Source of the DNA: Desulfobulbus sp.
GTDB lineage: Bacteria > Desulfobacterota > Desulfobulbia > Desulfobulbales > Desulfobulbaceae
Direction of reading: 5' to 3'
Assembly (NCBI GenBank): GCA_030600525.1
Contig: JAUVLX010000194.1
Coordinates: 1 to 6,730, forward strand
Length of the DNA stretch: 6,730 nucleotides
The notes under the pieces: generated by a model
Databases searched by the model: none
What the model was told of the DNA's origin: nothing
What the model saw: the letters and a program-made list of their open reading frames with translations, nothing else
Position numbers and translations under genes: made by a program
Shown: positions 1-4,942 of the stretch, in pieces
How the letters are laid out: the number at the start of each line of letters is the position of its first letter
How positions within the stretch are numbered: the first letter of the stretch is position 1

Positions 1-831
1 TCCGAAAGCGATATCGATTATGTTCTTGGTGTACAGCATCAACAGCGTATAAAAACATGCCAATTAAATGAACAGTTGGCTGATGAAGAGACCCTGGAGG
101 TCAAGGGTGAGGTGTTTGATGTGTTACCTGCAGAACTCACCATTAACCGAAAAATAATTAAAAGGGTACATGCATTGGTAAACACGTTGGCCGAAGAGTA
201 CCGTAACCAACAAAAAGTGCCTGAGGCACTGGTTGAGCTGGAAGGGGTGTGTCGTGCATTACAAAGTGTTCTTGCAAATGTTATAGTCCCGAAACTCAAA
301 AGAGTGGTCCATGACCTGGCCATCAAGACCAACAAAAAAGTGTATTTTTCGGTAAAGGGTGCAAGTGGTGAAGTGGATGGTGAGCTTATAACTGCTCTTT
401 ATGAGCCATTGGTAGAATTGCTTGCAAATGGCATTGAGCATGGCCTGGAAACAGCAACTGAGCGTAAGGAGCAGGGCAAAAAAGGGAAAGGCAATCTGAG
501 GTTGTTTTTTTTTAAAAAGGCCGATGAGTTGTGGGTGAGTGTAGAGGATGATGGTCTTGGGTTTGACGTTGATCAACTTGTTGGAATTGCAGTGAAACGA
601 GGTATGGTGCCAGCTGAGAAACAACAACCTTTAAGTAATCGTGAGATAGTAAAACTTGTGGTAAAAGAGGGCCTCAGTATCAAAAAACAGACCACCGGAG
701 TCCCTAAGTGCAAATCGGGATTGGAGGTAGTAAGAAAAGGACTGGAAAGGTTGCAGGGAAAGGTAGAAATTCTCTCTTTGCCTGGGAAGGGAACCCGAGT
801 TACCTTGCACATACCCTGTAATGGCCATTGA
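1..831 (+). CDS. CheA-like histidine kinase, C-terminal part (5' end outside window), lacks CheW-like domain
   Basis: The frame is open from the first base, so the gene starts upstream; the TTG at 76 is only the first possible start inside the window. 276 residues are visible. About residues 45-100 are helical and match the CheA P3/linker region in position. The HATPase domain follows: N-box LLANGIEHGLE with Asn143, G1 box DDGLGFD at 183-189, and a final GKGTRV turn near 263-268. These align with CheA (RNxIDHGIE, DDGRGID, GTGT) better than with ordinary sensor kinases. The protein ends about ten residues after the ATPase fold, so the CheW-like P5 domain that couples CheA to receptors is absent. 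The ATP-lid box, GRGVG in CheA, reads KCKSG here, leaving one glycine of three. The expected role is ATP-dependent phosphorylation of an Hpt histidine that would lie upstream and is not seen. The nearby CheY and CheX genes fit this. It could also be a weak or regulatory kinase. Confidence 0.85.
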   Translation, partial: SESDIDYVLGVQHQQRIKTCQLNEQLADEETLEVKGEVFDVLPAELTINRKIIKRVHALVNTLAEEYRNQQKVPEALVELEGVCRALQSVLANVIVPKLKRVVHDLAIKTNKKVYFSVKGASGEVDGELITALYEPLVELLANGIEHGLETATERKEQGKKGKGNLRLFFFKKADELWVSVEDDGLGFDVDQLVGIAVKRGMVPAEKQQPLSNREIVKLVVKEGLSIKKQTTGVPKCKSGLEVVRKGLERLQGKVEILSLPGKGTRVTLHIPCNGH

Positions 832-860
832 GCACGTGGAGCTGGCCCTTTTACTTTGTT
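823..860 (+). terminator. possible weak terminator after the CheA-like gene
   Basis: GGCCA (823-827) can pair with TGGCC (843-847) around a 15-nt loop that contains the stop codon. A T-rich run, CTTTTACTTTGTT, follows at 848-860. The stem is only 5 bp, though GC-rich, so this is a tentative call. Confidence 0.3.
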
Positions 861-991
861 GGTCGTTTTGGGTTATTTGTCCTTGTGTTGTTATCTCCTT
901 AATGTTGGGTGGTTTATTTGATATTGTACGTTTGTGTAGATGTGAGTTTAAGTGAAAAAAACATTATTTGCGGTCGAGTTGGTGAAGAAAA

Positions 992-1017
992 CTTGATTTC
1001 CTTGATTTCGACTTGAT
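992..1017 (+). repeat. three CTTGAT direct repeats
   Basis: CTTGAT occurs at 992-997, 1001-1006 and 1012-1017, with start-to-start spacing of 9 and 11 bp. The first two copies extend to CTTGATTTC. They overlap a candidate promoter, so they could be regulator half-sites, but a short AT-rich repeat like this can also arise by slippage. Confidence 0.4.
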
Positions 1018-1022
1018 ATGAT
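993..1022 (+). promoter_or_regulatory. candidate sigma-70 promoter upstream of the cheY-type gene
   Basis: TTGATT (993-998, 4 of 6 to consensus), an 18-nt spacer and TATGAT (1017-1022, 5 of 6) form a plausible promoter. It would give a leader of about 245 nt before the cheY-type start. It may instead have served the putative transposase relic. Confidence 0.35.
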
Positions 1023-1260
1023 AGGGGACATACAGATTGTGTCTGGTCAGAAATGAGAATTTAAGTTTGAGAGTAGGTAAGCGCAGTATGCCGAGGCAGG
1101 CGGAAAATTTTACCATAGACATATAATGAATATTTCGAGGATAAAATTTTGAGCATAACGCCACTCTCGGACCTAAATACCATTTATGGACAGCACTAGA
1201 GAGCTTTTGGATATCCAGCCACTGATAACAGGGTTGGATTTATTATTGAGTACTTCTTGT

Positions 1261-1264
1261 GGAG
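1261..1264 (+). promoter_or_regulatory. ribosome binding site deciding the CheY start
   Basis: GGAG lies 9 nt before the ATG at 1274. It overlaps the in-frame GTG at 1259, which therefore cannot be its start. This favours the ATG at 1274. Confidence 0.7.
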
Positions 1265-1273
1265 AAACGAACG

Positions 1274-1645
1274 ATGGCAAAAAATATATTACTTGTAGAT
1301 GACTCAAGCACAATGCGAAAAATTATCACTCGTTCTTTGCGGCAAGCCGGGCTTGACTTTGGCGAGATATTTGAGGCCAGTGATGGGCAGGAAGCCTTGG
1401 ATGTGCTGGAAAAAGAGCATGTTGATATTGTGCTCAGCGACATCAACATGCCCAATATGAACGGAATTGAATTTTTAAGAGAAAAAGCCAATCGAGACGC
1501 TATAAAAGATATCCCTGTATTTATGATTTCCACTGAGACAGGTGATGATATCATTGGCGAAGCGAAGAGCTTAGGAGCCGTTGGAGCTCTAAAAAAACCT
1601 TTTACACCTGATAAGGTAAGCGAAGTTCTCGGACCACTGGTTTAA
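1274..1645 (+). CDS. cheY: CheY-type single-domain response regulator
   Basis: This is a 123-residue stand-alone receiver with no output domain. The acidic pair Asp9-Asp10 binds Mg2+, Asp56 in SDINMPNMNG is the phosphoacceptor, Ser86 replaces the switch Thr87 of E. coli CheY, and Lys108 in KKPFT matches Lys109. All catalytic positions are intact, so it should be phosphorylated. I chose ATG 1274 because GGAG is 9 nt upstream and the beta-1 strand (KNILLVDD) begins at once; an in-frame GTG at 1259 would add five residues. Family knowledge: such proteins are phosphorylated by CheA-type kinases and act by binding a target such as the flagellar switch. The CheA-like gene upstream and the CheX genes 83 nt downstream are the likely kinase and phosphatases. 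The target is unknown, and the partner may be something other than the flagellar motor. Confidence 0.93.
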   Translation: MAKNILLVDDSSTMRKIITRSLRQAGLDFGEIFEASDGQEALDVLEKEHVDIVLSDINMPNMNGIEFLREKANRDAIKDIPVFMISTETGDDIIGEAKSLGAVGALKKPFTPDKVSEVLGPLV

Positions 1646-1715
1646 AAAATCTTTGCTTTCTCTCTGCTTTTTATAGAGGAGAGAGTAGAACTGTTCAGGT
1701 TTGGATTGAATAAAC

Positions 1716-1721
1716 AGGAGG
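1716..1721 (+). promoter_or_regulatory. strong ribosome binding site for the first cheX-type gene
   Basis: AGGAGG lies 7 nt before GTG 1729 and only 4 nt before the in-frame TTG at 1726. The spacing makes GTG the more likely start. Confidence 0.75.
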
Positions 1722-1728
1722 ATTATTG

Positions 1729-2196
1729 GTGGGTTTTTCCGGTGAAATAGCAGCTAAACTGATTGCGTCGACAAACGAGATTTTTACAGGGATGGTAATG
1801 ATGGAGATTGAAGCCATTGACCCTCCTGTGGAACCGCTTGGGCAGATGAAAAATTCAATAACAGGCATGATAGGCCTGGCAGGGATTTTTAAAGGGGTTT
1901 TGGCTATACATTTTACAAATGATATAGCTATGGCGGTTACCGGTAGCTTCCTCGGGCTTGATGTCGAAGAGATTAACGAAGATGTACATGATGCAGTCGG
2001 TGAGATTGCAAATATGTTGGGAGGCGACTTAAAGACAATACTCTCTGATAAAGGAAAGGATATTCAACTTTCACTTCCTTCTACCATCGGAGGAGAAGAA
2101 TATGTTTTTAATTCCAGGGATTCGGGAGAGCAGTTGATCCTGTCTTTTAAAGTACCTGCAGGTGTGTTTTATATTGAAGTCCAATTGGAAAAATAA
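1729..2196 (+). CDS. cheX: CheX-type CheY-P phosphatase, first tandem copy
   Basis: This 155-residue protein has the usual length of CheX. The family signature is the helix with Glu92 and Asn95 in GEIANMLGG, the pair that inserts into the receiver active site to hydrolyse aspartyl phosphate. A second conserved stretch (about 46-62, GMIGLAGIFKGVLAIHF) forms the core sheet. There is no signal peptide or membrane segment, so it should be cytoplasmic. The start is GTG with AGGAGG 7 nt upstream. It lies 83 nt after the cheY-type gene with no convincing terminator between, so the two are probably co-transcribed and the CheY-type protein is the likely substrate. It resembles the next gene across most of its length (VG/AIGEIANM, KDIQL, matching VEEI/VDEI regions), so the two look like a tandem duplication. 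CheX proteins often dimerise. Confidence 0.88.
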   Translation: MGFSGEIAAKLIASTNEIFTGMVMMEIEAIDPPVEPLGQMKNSITGMIGLAGIFKGVLAIHFTNDIAMAVTGSFLGLDVEEINEDVHDAVGEIANMLGGDLKTILSDKGKDIQLSLPSTIGGEEYVFNSRDSGEQLILSFKVPAGVFYIEVQLEK

Positions 2197-2409
2197 TCAT
2201 TGATTTTATGTAGTTATTCAGCAGCACCCCACGGAGTCTGCGCTTACCTCTGTACACGATCAAGCAGGAAAATAGAGTATTGCTTAGTTGTCAAGTGTTT
2301 GTACGTATTTGGAGCACTGCAGGATAGCTACAGGTCGAGGGTAAGGCGAGGTTAGTTGTTATTCGCTGAATAGGTACGATTTTGTTTAACTTGCGCCACA
2401 GGGAAGAGA
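2197..2409. other. 213-bp spacer between the two cheX-type genes
   Basis: No reading frame, convincing hairpin or promoter stands out. TTGTCA (2288-2293) resembles a -35 box but has no -10 at a proper distance. TTGTACGT (2299-2306) also occurs at 924-931. The length suggests that the second copy may have its own transcription start. Confidence 0.5.
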
Positions 2410-2874
2410 TTGGAATCTGATTTAGAGAAATATATCATTGAGTCGACAATGGAAATTTTTGAAACCATGGTCTTTATCCCCTTGCAGCCAGGGGAAAGGC
2501 ACATGGGTAGCGACATCGACATGGGAGCTGATCTTGCCAGTTGTATAGGTCTGGCTGGTGATATTCGCGGCTTAATTGGTGTGCATTGTCCACTTGGCGT
2601 GGCAACCGGTATTACAGGTGCCATGCTTGGTTTGGAGGTTGATGAAATAGACGATGATGTCAAGGATGCCATTGGTGAGATTGCCAATATGATAGCCGGT
2701 GGGGTGAAAGTTGGCCTGGCTGGCAACAATAAAGATATCCAGTTGGCTGTGCCCACCACTGTCTGTGGTAAATCTCTTCGTATAGGAGGGCCCGCACGCG
2801 GTTCAAGCGTGGTAATTCCTTTTACTGTGGATGCGGGCACTTTTTATGTTGAAATGCGCTATATGCTGTCCTGA
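2410..2874 (+). CDS. cheX: CheX-type CheY-P phosphatase, second tandem copy
   Basis: This 154-residue CheX-family protein has the catalytic Glu90 and Asn93 in GEIANMIAGG. The order of elements matches the first copy: N-terminal helix (ESTMEIFETMVF), core sheet (about 46-60), then the catalytic helix and a C-terminal strand ending in FYVEM. The TTG at 2410 is the only start codon between the in-frame stop at 2371 and the conserved N-terminal helix; AGGGA lies 5 nt before it. The next ATG (2449) would remove part of that helix. It probably dephosphorylates the CheY-type protein or another receiver. The two copies differ clearly in sequence, so they may have separate substrates or form a heterodimer. 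It is soluble, with no signal peptide. Confidence 0.87.
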   Translation: MESDLEKYIIESTMEIFETMVFIPLQPGERHMGSDIDMGADLASCIGLAGDIRGLIGVHCPLGVATGITGAMLGLEVDEIDDDVKDAIGEIANMIAGGVKVGLAGNNKDIQLAVPTTVCGKSLRIGGPARGSSVVIPFTVDAGTFYVEMRYMLS

Positions 2875-2965
2875 TTAGTCCTTAATTATATTTATTTAGC
2901 TGTGATTGCTCGTTTTTTGTAAATAATTTATACCGATCAGTCGAAATAAATAGAAATAAGATGTT

Positions 2966-3014
2966 ACACGCGTCGTCAAGGAGTAGGTGACGCGTTGTAG
3001 CACTTTTTGTTTTT
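2966..3014 (+). terminator. probable rho-independent terminator after the second cheX-type gene
   Basis: ACGCGTC (2968-2974) pairs perfectly with GACGCGT (2989-2995) around a 14-nt loop, and the stem can extend outward through one bulge (ACA with TTGT). TTTTTGTTTTT follows at 3004-3014, about 5 nt after the stem. The gap before the T-run makes it somewhat weak, so it could also be an operator or a processed RNA hairpin. Confidence 0.5.
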
Positions 3015-3066
3015 CAGACGCATCATTTTTGAAGGTTTCCTGATGTCTGTTTTTGACAGATATTTT

Positions 3067-3093
3067 TTAAACTCAAGGTTGTACAACCGATAC
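3067..3093 (+). promoter_or_regulatory. possible FliA (sigma-28) type promoter of the 610-aa gene
   Basis: ACCGATAC (3086-3093) matches 6 of 8 positions of the FliA -10 consensus GCCGATAA. TAAA (3068-3071) lies 14 nt before it, one short of the usual 15. Transcription would start a few bases before ATG 3104, giving an almost leaderless message. The match is tentative. Confidence 0.25.
3077..3088. repeat. perfect 12-bp palindrome GGTTGTACAACC
   Basis: GGTTGTACAACC is its own reverse complement and ends 15 nt before the ATG of the 610-aa gene, inside the likely promoter or leader. It could be the operator of a dimeric regulator. Confidence 0.55.
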
Positions 3094-3103
3094 GATCAGA
3101 TTT

Positions 3104-4936
3104 ATGAAAGCCAGAGAGCGCATTGATAAAATAATGATGTCCTGCAGGGAGAGGATGCAGGAAGAAGTTACCGCATTATTGGGGAAAAGTATCAGGCTGG
3201 GCGACCTGCAGGCAGATGTTAAAACCAAAGAGGAGTTTTTTGAGGAGCCTGCCGGCAAGAGTGTGCTTGCCCATGTGCAACTTCAGGGTGACTTGGAGGG
3301 AGAGGGAGCTATTCTGGTCTCGCTGAAAGATGCAATTCGAATCGGTGGCTCACTTATTATGTTGCCCGAGACCGAGTTGCAAAGTGTTATTGCCGATGAA
3401 AAGTACACCGAGGAGTTAGAGGATTCTTACGGAGAGATTGCTAATATCATCTGTGGCTCCATCACCTCAACTGTTGACGAGCAGCATCCTAAGAATTTCA
3501 GGGTGGTCCGAACAGAACAAGAGGTTATTCTGCCTGTGAAGGTCGATATTGCCTCGGACCAGCCTTTTCCTGACGGTCATTATTATGTATGCTCCATTCC
3601 CATGGAAATGGATAATACGGAGATGGGGCAATTGTACCTGGTCTTTCCCGCTGCTCCGCTTGGGCTAGTAGAAGAAGAGGCCAGTGAGACAGTTCCTGCA
3701 GCAAAAGAGAGTAAAACGGAGACACCCGCAGCCAGTCCCGAAGAAAAAAATGAAGCCGATACTTCTCAGGAGCAGGTGCCACCTGTGGAGGAAGAGCATA
3801 CAGTTGCAGATCCTGTCAAAGTCAGAAAAGAAGCTGTCACGAATCAGAAAATCGTAAGTAAATTATTGAAGGAGTGTTTTGATAAAATAGGGGAAGACGT
3901 AGGCGCACTTATTGGCAAGAATTTTGCTGTTGGTAAGCTTGAGGAGGGCCTCTTTACTAAAGAAGATCTGTTGGGCCAGCTAGGTGGAAAGCAGATGATG
4001 GCCCGCATGGATGTCCGAGGAGAAGGCACTGGGGAAGTTTTTATGTTTGCTCAAATTTCCTCAGCCGCATATCTTGGCGGTAGTCTAATCATGCTTCCTG
4101 AAAGTGAATTGAAAGAGACTGCCGCCCAGGAAGAACTGGGAGAAGATGCCCAGGATGCATACGAAGAAATCACCAATATCATTGCTGGGGTTTATACCGC
4201 TGTCTTTGAGGAGCAGTACCTGAAAAAAATCGGTTTTGTAAAGACTGCTACAGAAACCGTGATCCCGATAAAGATCGATCCTGAAAGTGATGAAACGCTG
4301 CCCAGTCAGATGTACTACCTTGCCTCAGGTGGAATGGAATTTGACGGTCAAGATTTAGGACTCCTCCATGTTGCCTTTCCTGCGGCCCTGTTTGAGTTGG
4401 AAGCGCTAGCGGTAAAAGAATCGTCTTCTGATGGCACAGATCTTGTTGCCCCTATCAGTCAAGATGATGGAGCTGCCAAGGTAGCGGAGCAAGAACACGC
4501 TCAGGTGAAAGCAGGACAAAAAACTCCTGAAAAGGTTGGCGTTAACCCAGACAGTGACAATGCCGCTACTGTTGTTGATGTGTTACTTTTCAGTGATGAT
4601 GATACCGAGGTTGCCAACGTAGGAGAAGCTCTGCAGCAATTGGGCTACACATATAAGACACTCCATTTTAAAAGCTCGGTGAATAATTATTTGACCGGCT
4701 CTGTGCGATTGGTTTTTCTTGTAATGAAAGAAATAAGTGAACAGGGGTTTGGAGTTGCCATTAAAATCAGCAGCGCAGGGCGTCCTGTTCCTCTCATTGC
4801 AGCGGGGCCGGCATGGACGCGGACTTTGGTTATCAAGGCCGTAAAATATGGTGCGGTGGATATTCTGGTCACCCCTTCCACAGCTGAGGATATCAGGGAA
4901 AAGGTGGAGATGAATCTGAGTAAGATTGCTGCCTGA
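3104..4936 (+). CDS. tandem CheC/CheX-like phosphatase with degenerate C-terminal receiver domain
   Basis: This 610-residue soluble protein has five parts. Residues 5-186 form a CheC/CheX-like domain with Glu111 and Asn114 (SYGEIANIICG). An acidic, Pro-rich linker covers about 188-246. Residues 247-432 form a second copy with Glu355 and Asn358 (YEEITNIIAG). A second linker covers about 434-488. Residues 489-610 form a receiver-like fold. The two phosphatase domains align along their whole length and share GGSLIMLPE-EL (81-92 and 325-336). In the receiver the acidic cluster DDD (498-500) remains, but Val540 sits at the phosphoacceptor position, Ala at the switch Thr position and Thr590 at the conserved Lys, so it is probably a protein-binding pseudo-receiver. 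The likely role is dephosphorylation of receiver proteins. ATG 3104 follows an in-frame stop at 3068 and keeps the start of the first repeat, but it has no clear Shine-Dalgarno. A later ATG at 3155 has AGGGAGAGG directly before it and would cut into domain 1. Confidence 0.85.
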   Translation: MKARERIDKIMMSCRERMQEEVTALLGKSIRLGDLQADVKTKEEFFEEPAGKSVLAHVQLQGDLEGEGAILVSLKDAIRIGGSLIMLPETELQSVIADEKYTEELEDSYGEIANIICGSITSTVDEQHPKNFRVVRTEQEVILPVKVDIASDQPFPDGHYYVCSIPMEMDNTEMGQLYLVFPAAPLGLVEEEASETVPAAKESKTETPAASPEEKNEADTSQEQVPPVEEEHTVADPVKVRKEAVTNQKIVSKLLKECFDKIGEDVGALIGKNFAVGKLEEGLFTKEDLLGQLGGKQMMARMDVRGEGTGEVFMFAQISSAAYLGGSLIMLPESELKETAAQEELGEDAQDAYEEITNIIAGVYTAVFEEQYLKKIGFVKTATETVIPIKIDPESDETLPSQMYYLASGGMEFDGQDLGLLHVAFPAALFELEALAVKESSSDGTDLVAPISQDDGAAKVAEQEHAQVKAGQKTPEKVGVNPDSDNAATVVDVLLFSDDDTEVANVGEALQQLGYTYKTLHFKSSVNNYLTGSVRLVFLVMKEISEQGFGVAIKISSAGRPVPLIAAGPAWTRTLVIKAVKYGAVDILVTPSTAEDIREKVEMNLSKIAA

Positions 4937-4942
4937 GCACTG

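Larger units (their letters stand above)
832..1273. other. 442-bp gap without an intact gene
   Basis: No convincing coding frame is present; the one short reverse frame (964-1164) resembles no family I know. The left part (about 850-960) is T/G-rich. It is followed by three CTTGAT copies (992, 1001, 1012), a possible sigma-70 promoter (993-1022), and a GGGGACATAC string (1024-1033) that precedes a 12-codon frame beginning MPRQA (1088-1126), which may be a transposase relic. A perfect TATAAT at 1122-1127 has no matching -35 box. The palindrome GGATATCC lies at 1209-1216, and TATTAT (1241-1246) lies near the downstream gene but has no clear -35. The gap is much longer than the other spacers here and probably separates two transcription units. 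Confidence 0.6.
2875..3103. other. 229-bp spacer with hairpin, palindrome and possible promoter
   Basis: The region is AT-rich and contains no gene. It holds an inverted repeat followed by T-runs (2966-3014), a TTGACA at 3053-3058 without a suitable -10, and a perfect 12-bp palindrome (3077-3088) just before the start of the 610-aa gene. This layout suggests that transcription of the large gene can start anew here. Confidence 0.55.

Noticed and set aside
259..627. 122-codon reverse frame within the CheA-like gene
   Set aside because: The opposite strand encodes the clear HATPase domain; this is an antisense shadow.
1122..1127. Perfect TATAAT -10 box in the long gap
   Set aside because: The sequence 16-18 bp upstream is GC-rich and unlike a -35 box, and there is no extended -10.
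964..1164. 66-codon reverse-strand frame in the long gap
   Set aside because: No ribosome binding site, no recognisable domain and no conserved-looking composition; likely a chance frame.
1660..1685. Hairpin CTCTCT/AGAGAG between the cheY-type and first cheX-type genes
   Set aside because: The stem is weak with a 14-nt loop and no T-run follows, so it is not a terminator; the repeat reflects a purine/pyrimidine-rich stretch.
2894..2926. AT-rich inverted repeat TTATTTA/TAAATAA after the second cheX-type gene
   Set aside because: All A/T pairs with a loop of more than 20 nt would be unstable; expected by chance in this AT-rich spacer.
4432..4447. TGGCACAGATCTTGTT, close to a sigma-54 -24/-12 promoter
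   Set aside because: It has GT instead of GC at -12 and lies inside the 610-aa coding region with no gene start downstream.
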